This document shows positions 25,380 to 34,154 of a DNA stretch of 64,000 nt, piece by piece. Both the position numbers and the translations under genes were made by a program. How positions within the stretch are numbered: the stretch's first letter is position 1; every line of letters begins with the position of its first letter. The stretch is from an uncultured Collinsella sp. Its GTDB lineage: Bacteria > Actinomycetota > Coriobacteriia > Coriobacteriales > Coriobacteriaceae. Below the pieces are notes generated by a model. That model saw only the letters and a list, made by a program, of their open reading frames with translations, was not told the origin of the DNA and did no database searches. The stretch spans positions 135,490 to 199,489 of the forward strand of contig UQIK01000001.1 of assembly GCA_900541125.1 (NCBI GenBank), given 5' to 3'.

Positions 25380-25497
25380 GTAATCGTTATCGCATACTAA
25401 GATAGCAACGTTTGAGTAAACGTATACTCACATTGATTTGAATTTGAGTAAACGGTTGCGTAAGTAAGGGTAAATGGTATGAGTAAACGGTTTCTCA
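25380..25497 (-). promoter_or_regulatory. rpe-rpiB promoter with four LacI-like operators
   Basis: TGAGTAAACGTATACTCA (25413-25430) is a palindrome with 16 of 18 positions symmetric. Related sites are at 25445-25462 and 25480-25497 (TGAGTAAACGG...), spaced 32 and 35 bases apart, and AATCGTTA at 25382-25389. A minus-strand TAGTAT (25394-25399) is a candidate -10 whose -35 would overlap the first palindrome. Confidence 0.65.
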
Positions 25498-25505
25498 CGT
25501 CATTT

Positions 25506-25651
25506 CGCAAGGGATGAGCGGATTCGCACCCTTGCGGGTACACACGGAAAGCGCGCCCCACGATTTTGAACCAAAACGGGATAGGGCATCCCAAGCATCC
25601 CCATACGGAAAACGACATCCCAGTCTGACAGCTCAAACCGGGATTCCGTAT
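25506..25651 (-). other. Three consecutive hairpins between polA and the rpe operators
   Basis: Within the 339-base gap 25354-25692 there are perfect short stems: CGCAAGGG / CCCTTGCG (25506-25536), GGGAT / ATCCC (25578-25592) and ATACGGAA / TTCCGTAT (25603-25651). None has a T-run. An open frame at 25500-25688 (minus) has no ribosome site and is not called. Confidence 0.4.
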
Positions 25652-25692
25652 CCTTATTGATGCAATTAGGACTAGGACGCCCGCACACTTCT

Positions 25693-28443
25693 TTACTTGG
25701 CGTCGGCCCAGGTTATGCCGGTGCTGGCTTCGGCGATCAACGGTACGCGGAGGTCTACTACGTGCTCCATGACGTCGCGGACCATGGCGGTCAGGCGCTC
25801 GACTTCGTCGACGGGGCACTCAAAGTCCAGTTCGTCGTGTACCTGCAGGATCATGTGGGCGGCAAAGCCCTCTTCTTCCAGGCGGCGGCTTACGCGGGCC
25901 ATGGCGATCTTGATGATGTCGGCCGCGGTGCCCTGCATGGGGTGGTTCATGGCCGTGCGCTCACCAAAGCCACGGAGCTGTGGGGTTTTGGCCTTGAGCT
26001 CCGGAATATGGCGCCTGCGGCCATACATGGTCTCGGCGTAGCCCGTCTGCTTGGCGCGCGCCACCACATTGTCGAGGAACGTTCGCACGCCCGGGTAGGC
26101 CTCGTAGTAGCGATCGATCATATCGCGCGCCTCGGCCATCGAGATATGCAGCGACTGCGACAGACCGTAGGCCTGCTGGCCGTACACGATGCCAAAGTTC
26201 ACGGCCTTGGCGCGGCTGCGCAAATCGGGCGTTACCTCGGACACGGGAACGCCAAACACGCGCGCGGCCGTCTCGGCATGGAAGTCCTCACCCTCGTTAA
26301 AGGCACGTACCAGATGTTCATCGCCCGAGAGATGCGCGAGCAGGCGCAGCTCGATCTGCGAGTAGTCCACCGCCAAAAAGACGCTGCCCTCGCCCGCCGA
26401 GAACGCCGTCTTGACGGTACGCCCCAGCTCCGAGCGCGTCGGAATGTTCTGCAGGTTCGGGTCGCTCGAGGACAGACGCCCCGTCGCGGTGATGGTCTGG
26501 TTGTACGTGGTGTGCACTCGACCGTCACCACGGCGCAACGGACCTAGCGTGTCCAGATAGGTCGACTTAATCTTGGACTTCTCACGCCAGTCCAAAATCA
26601 GGCGCACGATCTCGTGGTCGCGGGCAAGGTCGCTCAACACCTTGGCGTTGGTCGAATAATAGCCGCGCTTAGTCTTTTTGAGGCCCTTGGTCGGAAGCCC
26701 CATAACGTCAAACAGCACGTGCGACAGCTGCATGGGACTGCCAATATTGAAGGTCTCGTCACCCGCCAGGTCGCGAATGCTGCGCTCAACCTCGGCAATC
26801 TGGGTCGCCAGACCCTCGGACAGACTGTGCAGGCGCTCGGGGTCCACGAGCATGCCCGCGCGCTCCATCTTGGCAAGCACCGGAACGAGCGGCATCTCGA
26901 TGCCATCGAACACGTTGGCGGCATTCTCGCGGGCCATGCGGTCACGCAACGGCGCCACGAGCGCCAGCGTCAAGGCCGCCGTGCGAGCGGCGGGTGCAGG
27001 AGCGTCCTCGCCGGCACCCTCTGCACCGCGCGCCGCAGGCAGCGCCACCTGCAGATAGGTATCGGCCAGATACGCCTCGTCAAACTCAGAGCGGTCAGAA
27101 TCCAACAGGTAGGCGGCGACCACGGTGTCGAAGATGCGCGTGGAGTCGACTGCCAGCGGATCCATGAGCTCGGGCTCAGAAGAATCGATGGGCGAAAGCT
27201 CGTGCAACAGCGCCTTCATATCTGGGCTCGCCACACGGCCCTCCATAAACAGACGCGCGAGCACGCCGGCAATCACGCCGTGAACGAAGTTGAAGCTCTC
27301 AACCTCAGCCGCCGCACCGCTGTCGCCCTCCTCGAGCGCGAACAGGCCCTTGGACGTCGCCAACCACAGTGTGCGCGTCAGTCCAAAGAGCGCACCCTCT
27401 TCCTTGTCGTCGTCCACCACGGCGGCGACCCACTCACCGGCACCAATCGCGCGGGAAATCTCAGCCGCAACGGCACCAAGCGCGTCAGCATCGCCCGCGG
27501 CTGCGCGAACCATCGCAGGCGTCTCAAACACACTGGAGGCAGCAGCAGCCCCGCCCTCGCCACCGATCAGCGCCAAGAAACGGTTCTGCATGGCGGTGAT
27601 ACCAAGCGTGCCCAGCGCCGCGGAAACCTCATCGGCAGAATACGCCGGGAAGGACGTCGCCTCAAAATCGAGCTCAACGGGCGCATCGGTGCGGATGGTC
27701 GCGACCTTGCGGCTCAGCAGGGCATCGTCGATGTGCGCGCGCAGGTTTTCGCCCATCTTGCCCTTGACCTCGTCGGCATGTGCGATGACCTCGTCCAGGC
27801 TACCGTACTGCGCAATGAGCGCGCTCGCCTTTTTGGGGCCGATGCCCGGCACGCCGGGGATGTTATCGGACGTGTCGCCCTTCAGACCATAAAAGTCGGG
27901 CACGAGCGCCGGCGTGATGCCGTGATACAGATCGTCCACGCTCTCGGGCGTCATAATCGCCACGTCGGACAGGCCCTTGCGGGTCGAGACCACGTTGACG
28001 TGCTCGGTCACGAGTTGATACATGTCGCGGTCGCCGGTCACCAGTAGCATGTCGCAGCCGGCCTCTTCACCCAGGCGCGCCATGGTTCCCAGGATATCGT
28101 CGCCTTCCCAGCCCTCGGACTGCAGAATCGGCACGTTGAGCGCGGTGAGCAGCTCCTTAATCATAGGGAACTGCGCATGCAGATCGGGGTCCATGGGCGG
28201 GCGTTGCGCCTTATACTGCGGCAGCATCTCCATGCGCACGCGCGGTTTGCCCTTGTCAAACGCCACAACAACGCCGTCGGGGTTAAAGGCGTCGATCATC
28301 TTAAGAAACATGTTCAGAAAGCCAAAAATCGCGTTGGTGGGGCGACCGTCCGGCGCGTTCATGGTCGGCGGCACGGCGTGGAAGGCGCGATGCATGAGCG
28401 AGTTGCCGTCGATAACGGCAAAGGTGCGGCGCTTGTCAGACAT
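25693..28443 (-). CDS. polA: DNA polymerase I
   Basis: A 916-residue repair and replication polymerase. Residues 1-300 are the 5'-nuclease domain (VIDGNSLMHRAFHAVP, GWEGDDILGT, LKGDTSDNIPGVPGIGPKKA). Residues about 310-520 correspond to the 3'-5' exonuclease fold, but I see no DxE catalytic motif, so proofreading is probably lost. The polymerase domain follows with motif A VDYSQIELRLLAHLSG, motif B RSRAKAVNFGIVYG and motif C LQVHDELDFE. GCGAGG precedes ATG 28443; the 13-residue longer start is less likely. No clear terminator follows. Confidence 0.95.
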   Translation of the reverse strand: MSDKRRTFAVIDGNSLMHRAFHAVPPTMNAPDGRPTNAIFGFLNMFLKMIDAFNPDGVVVAFDKGKPRVRMEMLPQYKAQRPPMDPDLHAQFPMIKELLTALNVPILQSEGWEGDDILGTMARLGEEAGCDMLLVTGDRDMYQLVTEHVNVVSTRKGLSDVAIMTPESVDDLYHGITPALVPDFYGLKGDTSDNIPGVPGIGPKKASALIAQYGSLDEVIAHADEVKGKMGENLRAHIDDALLSRKVATIRTDAPVELDFEATSFPAYSADEVSAALGTLGITAMQNRFLALIGGEGGAAAASSVFETPAMVRAAAGDADALGAVAAEISRAIGAGEWVAAVVDDDKEEGALFGLTRTLWLATSKGLFALEEGDSGAAAEVESFNFVHGVIAGVLARLFMEGRVASPDMKALLHELSPIDSSEPELMDPLAVDSTRIFDTVVAAYLLDSDRSEFDEAYLADTYLQVALPAARGAEGAGEDAPAPAARTAALTLALVAPLRDRMARENAANVFDGIEMPLVPVLAKMERAGMLVDPERLHSLSEGLATQIAEVERSIRDLAGDETFNIGSPMQLSHVLFDVMGLPTKGLKKTKRGYYSTNAKVLSDLARDHEIVRLILDWREKSKIKSTYLDTLGPLRRGDGRVHTTYNQTITATGRLSSSDPNLQNIPTRSELGRTVKTAFSAGEGSVFLAVDYSQIELRLLAHLSGDEHLVRAFNEGEDFHAETAARVFGVPVSEVTPDLRSRAKAVNFGIVYGQQAYGLSQSLHISMAEARDMIDRYYEAYPGVRTFLDNVVARAKQTGYAETMYGRRRHIPELKAKTPQLRGFGERTAMNHPMQGTAADIIKIAMARVSRRLEEEGFAAHMILQVHDELDFECPVDEVERLTAMVRDVMEHVVDLRVPLIAEASTGITWADAK

Positions 28444-28609
28444 ATTGAATACCTCGCTTTGGGCTGGGCACGGTTTGCTCACTCCAGTTTACACGCTCCC
28501 CGCCCCGCGGCCACCTCACATCAAGCTCCCCCGCCACCGTGAGCCCGCGCGTGATACGATGGCTCACGGTACATCAACCAGCACGATCGATCCGAAAGGA
28601 GCCTGCGTC

Positions 28610-30007
28610 ATGGAGCGTCCCTGCGCATGGAAAAAGTACACGCCACAGCAAATCGAGGAGCTCGAGGAGCTTTGCCGCGGCTATAAGCAGTTTTTGAGTG
28701 AGAACAAGACCGAGCGCCTGTGCGTCAAGGCCGGCATCAAGATGGCCGAGGAGGCGGGATACGTCGACCTGGAGACCGTAATCGCCGAAGGCCGCGAGCT
28801 CAAGGCAGGCGACAAGGTGTACGCCGCCAATCACGGCAAGGACCTTATGCTCGTCAACCTGGGCACCGCCCCGCTCGAGCAGGGCTTTAACATCCTGGGC
28901 GCGCACGTGGACTCGCCGCGCCTGGACCTTAAGCAGAACCCCGCCTTCGAGGCCGGCGACATGGCTTATCTCGACACGCACTACTACGGCGGCGTCAAGA
29001 GCTACCACTGGGTGGCCTCCCCGCTCGCACTCGTAGGCGTCATCTGCAAAAAGGACGGCACCACCGTCGACATTAACATCGGCGACAAGGCCGACGACCC
29101 GGTCTTTACCATCTCCGACCTGCTGATCCATCTCTCGAGCGAGCAGATGTCCAAGCCTGCCAAGGACGCCGTCGACGCCGAGATCCTCGACGTGATCGTG
29201 GGCGGCCGCCCCGTCAAGTTCGATGAGGACGACAAGGACGCTCCCAAGGAGCCCGTCAAGCAGATGTTCTTGGACATCCTCAAAGAGCAGTACGGCGTCG
29301 AGGAGGAGGACTTCCTCTCCGCCGAGATCGAGGTCGTGCCCGCCGGCCCCGCCCGCGACATGGGCCTCGACCGCTCCATGATCTTGGGCTATGGCCACGA
29401 CGACCGCGTCTGCGCCTACCCCTCTATGCTCGCCCAGATCAACGTCACCAACGTGGAGCGCACGAGCATCACGCTCATCGTCGACAAAGAGGAGATCGGT
29501 TCCGTGGGTGCCACCGGCATGACGAGCCGCTTCTTCGAGAACACCGTCGCCGAGATCATGACGCTCGCCGGCGAGGGTAGCCCGCTGGCCCTGCGCCGCG
29601 CGCTCGCCCGCAGCCGCATGCTCTCCTCTGACGTGTCCGCCGGCTTCGACCCGGGCTATGCCGCCAAGTTCGAGACCAAGAACGCCGCCTTTATGGGTCG
29701 CGGCCTGTGCTTTAACAAGTACACGGGCAGCCGCGGCAAGGGCGGCTCCAACGACGCCGATGCCGAGTATGTGGCCCTCGTCCGCGACATCATGGACAAG
29801 GCAGGCGTGGATTTCCAGACCTGTGAGCTCGGCCGCGTCAACGCAGGTGGCGGCGGCACCATCGCCTACATCATGGCCAAGTACGGCATGAATGTCATCG
29901 ACTCCGGCGTTGCCGTTCTGTCCATGCACGCCCTATGGGAGGTCGCCAACAAGGCCGATATCTACGAGGCCTACCGCGGCTACAAGGCCTTCCTCGAGCG
30001 CGCCTAA
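28610..30007 (+). CDS. M18 family aminopeptidase
   Basis: A 465-residue zinc metallopeptidase of the M18 family (aspartyl aminopeptidase type). Metal and catalytic regions are visible: ILGAHVDSPRLDL near residue 95, IVDKEEIGSVGATGM near 289, and the C-terminal VAVLSMHALWEVANKADIY with the last histidine ligand. It lacks a signal peptide, so it is cytoplasmic. AAAGGAG lies 7 to 8 bases before ATG 28610. A longer in-frame extension runs antisense into polA and is not real. Confidence 0.9.
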   Translation: MERPCAWKKYTPQQIEELEELCRGYKQFLSENKTERLCVKAGIKMAEEAGYVDLETVIAEGRELKAGDKVYAANHGKDLMLVNLGTAPLEQGFNILGAHVDSPRLDLKQNPAFEAGDMAYLDTHYYGGVKSYHWVASPLALVGVICKKDGTTVDINIGDKADDPVFTISDLLIHLSSEQMSKPAKDAVDAEILDVIVGGRPVKFDEDDKDAPKEPVKQMFLDILKEQYGVEEEDFLSAEIEVVPAGPARDMGLDRSMILGYGHDDRVCAYPSMLAQINVTNVERTSITLIVDKEEIGSVGATGMTSRFFENTVAEIMTLAGEGSPLALRRALARSRMLSSDVSAGFDPGYAAKFETKNAAFMGRGLCFNKYTGSRGKGGSNDADAEYVALVRDIMDKAGVDFQTCELGRVNAGGGGTIAYIMAKYGMNVIDSGVAVLSMHALWEVANKADIYEAYRGYKAFLERA

Positions 30008-30019
30008 CCAGCCCTTCAT

Positions 30020-30088
30020 AACTTGCGGTGAAATACGGACTAAACTGGCCTATAAACGGCCAAAACAGACCGTATTCCACCGCAACTT
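30020..30088. repeat. Imperfect inverted repeat, AACTTGCGGTG family, copy 2
   Basis: The left end reads AACTTGCGGTGAAATACGGA and the right end, inverted, AAGTTGCGGTGGAATACGGT. TGGCC / GGCCA forms the tip. It lies between the aminopeptidase stop and the yaaA ribosome site, so it would be in the 5' region of yaaA mRNA. The outer sequence matches copies at 6566 and 30961. Confidence 0.8.
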
Positions 30089-30110
30089 CCTTTTTGACAG
30101 AGGAGAGTCC

Positions 30111-30920
30111 ATGCTGCAGGTCATCATTTCGCCCGCCAAGCAGATGCGCTCGGCCCAAGATGCTTTTGAAGTCCTGGGCATTCCGCCCTTTGCGCGCGAG
30201 ACGGCTCGACTGCATCGCGCGTTGCTAGATATTGAGCGAAATGAAGGCAGCGGCGGCCTGCAGGCGCTATGGAACGTGAGTGACAAACTGCTGGGGCCTT
30301 GCCTCAACACCCTGCATGAGTTCGAGCCCATCTTGGAAAACGGCGACCTCGACAATCCCGATATCGCCCGCAATACCTCCCCCGCCGTCATGTCCTATCA
30401 CGGCATTCAATACCAGAGCATGGCACCCGAGGTGATGGATGCCGCGCAGCTCGCATGGCTGCAAGACCATCTGTGGATCCTCTCGGGCCTTTACGGATGC
30501 GTACGCCCCTTTCATGCCGTCGAACCGTATCGGCTGGAGATGGGTGCGAAGCTCGCCGTTGACGATGCCCGAGACCTCTACGCGTTTTGGAGCGACAAGC
30601 TCGCGCGGGTTATCGCCCCGGCAGGTTCAAACACCACGATCGTCAACCTCGCCAGCGTAGAGTATGCCAAAGCCGTTCTGCCCCACCTCGCGGGCGACGC
30701 CACAGCCGTCACGTGCCTCTTTGGCGAGGGTATCCGCAACGGGAAGCCCATCCAACGGTCGACCGCCAGCAAAAAGGCGCGCGGCTCCATGGTGCGGTGG
30801 ATGGCAGAAAACAAGCTCGAGGATGCAAGCGAACTTACCGCATTCAACATCGGCTATCGCCACGTCCCCGAGCTCTCATACCTAGGCACCCTCGTGTTCA
30901 TCAACGAACAGATGCTCTAG
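30111..30920 (+). CDS. yaaA: Peroxide stress protein YaaA (DUF328)
   Basis: A 269-residue cytoplasmic protein of the YaaA family, known in E. coli to lower free iron and limit oxidative DNA damage. Family stretches include MLQVIISPAKQM at the start, YHGIQYQSM near residue 100, LSGLYGCVRPFHAVEPYRLEM near 124, and KKARGSMVRWM near 222. AGAGGAG precedes ATG 30111. It is flanked on both sides by copies of the same inverted repeat. Length is normal. Confidence 0.92.
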   Translation: MLQVIISPAKQMRSAQDAFEVLGIPPFARETARLHRALLDIERNEGSGGLQALWNVSDKLLGPCLNTLHEFEPILENGDLDNPDIARNTSPAVMSYHGIQYQSMAPEVMDAAQLAWLQDHLWILSGLYGCVRPFHAVEPYRLEMGAKLAVDDARDLYAFWSDKLARVIAPAGSNTTIVNLASVEYAKAVLPHLAGDATAVTCLFGEGIRNGKPIQRSTASKKARGSMVRWMAENKLEDASELTAFNIGYRHVPELSYLGTLVFINEQML

Positions 30921-30960
30921 AGCCGGCACCCAACACTGACCCGCTCAGCCTTCTCTATAT

Positions 30961-31027
30961 AACTTGCGGTGGAATAATTCCTATTTGAGCCTTTTTCGCA
31001 CAATCAGGAACTATTCCACCGCAACTT
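30961..31027. repeat. Imperfect inverted repeat, AACTTGCGGTG family, copy 3
   Basis: The left arm AACTTGCGGTGGAATAATTCCT (30961-30982, shown for its key ends) and the right arm at 31006-31027 are inverse with two mismatches. It lies 40 bases after yaaA and 27 before the stop of a convergent gene. It shares its outer 15 bases with the copies at 6566 and 30020. Confidence 0.8.
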
Positions 31028-31054
31028 TTATGAATTGGCTGCTAGGCTCGACAC

Positions 31055-31576
31055 CTATTCAGCTAGACCGTCGGCCTTTGCAATCCCGTTTGTCGAACCG
31101 TCCTGATAGACAATCTTGACGTGCTCGACCTCGGACACCGCAACACCCGACGGGGGCTCCAGGCGCCATTCCGTCAGCGCGATATCCATCGTCGTGGGCA
31201 CATCCCCTTGATCTTTGAGCTTCACCGTCAACGTTTTGAACGTCGCATCATACGTCACGCGTTCGATTTCCTCACCAGGAATAGACCCACCACTCAGCTG
31301 CAACTGCACAAACTCATCGCACGGGTACCAATAATCGCCCGGAACGGCGAGCGTATTGGCATTACCGCCAGTACTCCTCACCGTCATAATCGGCAGGCCC
31401 TCGTCGGCCTCAAACTCCCAGGCGGCGCCGCCGCGACCGCCAAACGTCCAAATACAAAAGGCAATCACCAGCACGGCAAGCACCGCAAAGCCAATCGCGA
31501 CCAACCCATGGTGTGCACGGCCCTCCTCGGCCGATACGTCCCATTGTGTCTCTCGATATAGATGCTTGTCTTCCAT
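31055..31576 (-). CDS. Hypothetical single-pass membrane protein
   Basis: A 173-residue protein I do not recognise. Residues 1-24 are hydrophilic, one membrane helix follows (LVAIGFAVLAVLVIAFCIW), and about 125 residues should lie outside. The outer part contains short beta-like stretches (VQLQLSGGSIPGEEIERVTY, TLTVKLKDQGDVPTT). GGGGAGG lies 5 bases before ATG 31576; the longer frame to 31756 would cross the thiC riboswitch and is rejected. It is divergent from thiC and alone. Confidence 0.7.
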   Translation of the reverse strand: MEDKHLYRETQWDVSAEEGRAHHGLVAIGFAVLAVLVIAFCIWTFGGRGGAAWEFEADEGLPIMTVRSTGGNANTLAVPGDYWYPCDEFVQLQLSGGSIPGEEIERVTYDATFKTLTVKLKDQGDVPTTMDIALTEWRLEPPSGVAVSEVEHVKIVYQDGSTNGIAKADGLAE

Positions 31577-31626
31577 GTACGCCTCCCCACGGGCACGCTT
31601 GTTAGGCCAATCGTACCCATTCAGGC

Positions 31627-31632
31627 TATACT
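31627..31632 (+). promoter_or_regulatory. Probable -10 element for thiC
   Basis: TATACT lies about 13 bases before the riboswitch 5' end. The -35 is not clear. Confidence 0.45.
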
Positions 31633-31644
31633 TGAGCCCATGAC

Positions 31645-31739
31645 ATAACGGGGAGCTTGCAGGACAAGACGGCAGGCTGAGACTGGGCGCGCCCGCCCTG
31701 ACCCGCAAACCTGATATGGGTAATGCCAACGAAGGGAGC
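31645..31739 (+). promoter_or_regulatory. TPP riboswitch (THI element)
   Basis: The conserved GGCTGAGA (31674-31682 region), ACCC, AACCTGAT and GGGTAATGCCAACGAAGGGA occur in order and spacing expected for a thiamine pyrophosphate aptamer. No terminator hairpin lies between it and thiC; the element ends 7 bases before ATG and its final GAAGGGAG doubles as ribosome site. This suggests control of translation: thiamine pyrophosphate binding would hide the site. Confidence 0.93.
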
Positions 31740-31746
31740 CGTGCCA

Positions 31747-33081
31747 ATGAGCACACAGACCGAGCCCAAGCTCGTCACGCAAATCGACTTCGCCCGTGCC
31801 GGGCAGATCACGCCGCAGATGAAAGAAGTCGCCGAGCGCGAGCATCGCGACCCCGAGTACATCCGCGAGCGCGTGGCCGACGGCCGCATCGCCATTCCCG
31901 CCAACATCGTGCATATCAAAAAGGGCATGCGCGCCTTTGGCGTCGGTGAGGGCCTGTCCACCAAGGTCAACGTCAACCTGGGCATCTCGGGCGACAAGGC
32001 CGATGCCGCCGAGGAATGGAAGAAGGTCAAGATCGCTGAGGACTTTGGCGCCGACGCCATCATGGACCTCTCCAACTCGGGCAAGACGCGTCAGTTCCGC
32101 CAGCAGCTCATCGACGAGACCCCGCTCATGGTGGGCACCGTCCCCATGTACGACGCCATCGGCTACATGGAAAAGCCGCTGGTCAAGCTTACCAAGGACG
32201 ACCTGTTCGAGGTCGTGCGCGCGCACGCCGAGGACGGCGTGGACTTTATGACCATCCACTGCGGCATCAACAAGTCGGTCACCAAGACCTTTAAGGAGAC
32301 CGGCCGCCTCATGAACATCGTGAGCCGCGGCGGCTCGCTGCTGTTTGGTTGGATGGAGGTCACCGGCAACGAGAACCCCTTCTATGAGTTCTACGATGAG
32401 TTGCTCGAGATTTGCCACGAGTACGACGTGACGATTTCGCTCGGCGACTCCTGCCGCCCGGGCTGCCTCTACGACTCCAACGACGCCACCGAGACCGCCG
32501 AGATGATCGAGCTGGGCAAGCTATGCAAGCGTGCTTGGGCCGCCGGCGTCCAGGTCATGGTCGAGGGCCCGGGTCACATGGCGCTCGACGAGATCGCCGC
32601 CAACATGAAACTGCAGAAGCGCCTGTGCCACAATGCTCCGTTCTATGTGCTCGGGCCGCTGGTGACCGATATCGGCGTGGGTTACGACCACATCACCGCT
32701 GCCATCGGCGGCGCCATCTCCGCCAGCTCCGGTGCCGACTTCCTGTGCTACGTGACACCGGCAGAGCACCTATGCCTGCCCAACGCCCAGGATGTGCTCG
32801 ACGGCCTCATGGCCACCAAGATCGCCGCACACGCCGCCGACATCGCCAAAAAGGTGCCCCACGCCCGCGACATGGACGACAAGATGGGCCAGGCACGCCG
32901 CAAGCTCGACTGGGACGCCATGTGGGAGTGCGCGCTCGACCCGGTTACGGGCAAGAAGCGCTACGAGGAGTCCCCCGCCGCCACCGAGGGCACTTGCACC
33001 ATGTGTGGCAAGATGTGCGCCGTCCGCACCGTCAATAAGATCTTCGAGGGCACCACGATCGACCTCGGCATGGAGGACTAG
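31747..33081 (+). CDS. thiC: Phosphomethylpyrimidine synthase ThiC
   Basis: A 444-residue radical SAM enzyme that turns aminoimidazole ribotide into the thiamine pyrimidine HMP-P. Features: NLGISGDKADAAEEW near residue 76, MTIHCGIN near 177, SLGDSCRPGC near 233, EGPGHMALDE near 272, and the C-terminal cluster motif CTMCGKMC (CX2CX4C variant) near 417. GAAGGGAG lies 8 bases before ATG 31747. It is under the TPP riboswitch and 181 bases upstream of thiD, which has a separate -10. Confidence 0.95.
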   Translation: MSTQTEPKLVTQIDFARAGQITPQMKEVAEREHRDPEYIRERVADGRIAIPANIVHIKKGMRAFGVGEGLSTKVNVNLGISGDKADAAEEWKKVKIAEDFGADAIMDLSNSGKTRQFRQQLIDETPLMVGTVPMYDAIGYMEKPLVKLTKDDLFEVVRAHAEDGVDFMTIHCGINKSVTKTFKETGRLMNIVSRGGSLLFGWMEVTGNENPFYEFYDELLEICHEYDVTISLGDSCRPGCLYDSNDATETAEMIELGKLCKRAWAAGVQVMVEGPGHMALDEIAANMKLQKRLCHNAPFYVLGPLVTDIGVGYDHITAAIGGAISASSGADFLCYVTPAEHLCLPNAQDVLDGLMATKIAAHAADIAKKVPHARDMDDKMGQARRKLDWDAMWECALDPVTGKKRYEESPAATEGTCTMCGKMCAVRTVNKIFEGTTIDLGMED

Positions 33082-33210
33082 CCTGTCGCCGCGGCCGCTT
33101 CTGTCGGCGAGCTGGTGCCTGTCAATTGTTGACGTGTGAACATTTGCTTACATTTGCGTAAAGATTGCATCGCCCGCCCGGGTTCGACATAGAGTCGGCC
33201 CGGGCATCTT

Positions 33211-33216
33211 TATAAT
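33211..33216 (+). promoter_or_regulatory. Probable -10 element for thiD
   Basis: TATAAT followed by GC lies 47 bases before ATG 33263. A GCCCGGG / CCCGGGC hairpin (33176-33205) just before it may end the thiC transcript. Confidence 0.5.
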
Positions 33217-33262
33217 GCTGGCTTATAGACCCATTTGATTCCGACCGAACAAGGGAGCGAAC

Positions 33263-34093
33263 ATGGATCGCAGTAAGGTACCTGCCGTTCTATCCATCGC
33301 AGGATCCGATTCCAGCGGTGGCGCCGGCATTCAGGCCGACATCAAGACCATCACGGCGCACCGCCTGTATGCCGAGACGGCCATCACCGCCATCACCGCA
33401 CAGAACACCCTGGGCGTTACCGCCGTGCAGGATATCTCGCCAGATATCGTAGCCGCGCAAATAGACGCCGTTTTTGACGATATCCGCCCCAGCGCCGTCA
33501 AGATCGGCATGGTTTCTTCTGTCGAGATTATCGAAGTCATCGCCGACCGCTTGAGCGCCTGGAACGCAACGAACGTGGTCGTCGACCCCGTCATGGTCGC
33601 CACCTCGGGCGCGCGGCTGATTGCCGAAGATGCCGCCGAGGCGCTCACCCGCCGCCTGTTCCCGCTAGCGACGGTTATCACGCCCAATATTCCCGAGGCC
33701 ATGGCACTGCTCGACTATGAGGTCGACTCCGAGCGCACGCAGCAAAATGCTGCCATGCTCCTCACCCGCCGCTTTGGTTGCGCATCCCTCGTTAAGGGTG
33801 GGCATCTTGTCAACGAGGCCAACGATGTACTGGCCGAACCCGCGCCACTCGATGACGAGGGCAACCATCTGGGAGATCCACTCACCACGTGGTTCCGCCA
33901 CAAGCGCATCGAGACCGACAACACGCACGGCACCGGATGCACGCTCTCGTCCGCCATCGCCTGCGCGCTGGCTCAGGGCATGGATCTTGCCGACGCCGTC
34001 AACGCCGGCAAGGCCTACCTAACCGGCGCTCTGGCCGCCGGCCTGAACATGGGCAAAGGCTCCGGCCCTGTCAACCACATGTGGCAGTATTAA
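33263..34093 (+). CDS. thiD: Hydroxymethylpyrimidine/phosphomethylpyrimidine kinase ThiD
   Basis: A 276-residue ribokinase-fold enzyme phosphorylating HMP and HMP-P for thiamine synthesis. It starts LSIAGSDSSGGAGIQADIKT, has the substrate region QNTLGV near residue 47, VVDPVMVATSGARL near 107, and the anion-hole motif DNTHGTGCTLSSAIAC near 218. AAGGGAG lies 7 bases before ATG 33263. It follows thiC on the same strand, but no riboswitch precedes it. Confidence 0.95.
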   Translation: MDRSKVPAVLSIAGSDSSGGAGIQADIKTITAHRLYAETAITAITAQNTLGVTAVQDISPDIVAAQIDAVFDDIRPSAVKIGMVSSVEIIEVIADRLSAWNATNVVVDPVMVATSGARLIAEDAAEALTRRLFPLATVITPNIPEAMALLDYEVDSERTQQNAAMLLTRRFGCASLVKGGHLVNEANDVLAEPAPLDDEGNHLGDPLTTWFRHKRIETDNTHGTGCTLSSAIACALAQGMDLADAVNAGKAYLTGALAAGLNMGKGSGPVNHMWQY

Positions 34094-34105
34094 GATTCGC
34101 AGTCC

Positions 34106-34142
34106 AAAACCACTGCAAAGGCGCCCGTCCCCTTTGCGGTGG
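34106..34142 (-). terminator. Bidirectional-looking terminator between thiD and the SGNH gene
   Basis: CCACTGCAAAGG and CCTTTGCGGTGG form a 12-bp stem with one G-T/A-C position. TTTT follows on the minus strand, so it mainly ends the SGNH hydrolase gene. Confidence 0.75.
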
Positions 34143-34154
34143 CTTGGGGTCGCG

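Noticed and set aside
25413..25497. Possible CRISPR-like direct repeats
   Set aside because: The repeated unit is a short palindrome at 32 and 35 base spacing before a sugar gene; it fits operators, not an array.
25500..25688. 62-residue minus-strand frame after polA
   Set aside because: No ribosome site; it overlaps the hairpin series and an operator edge.
28022..28609. In-frame 196-residue extension before the M18 aminopeptidase
   Set aside because: It runs antisense through the polA 5' end; a strong ribosome site marks the start at 28610.
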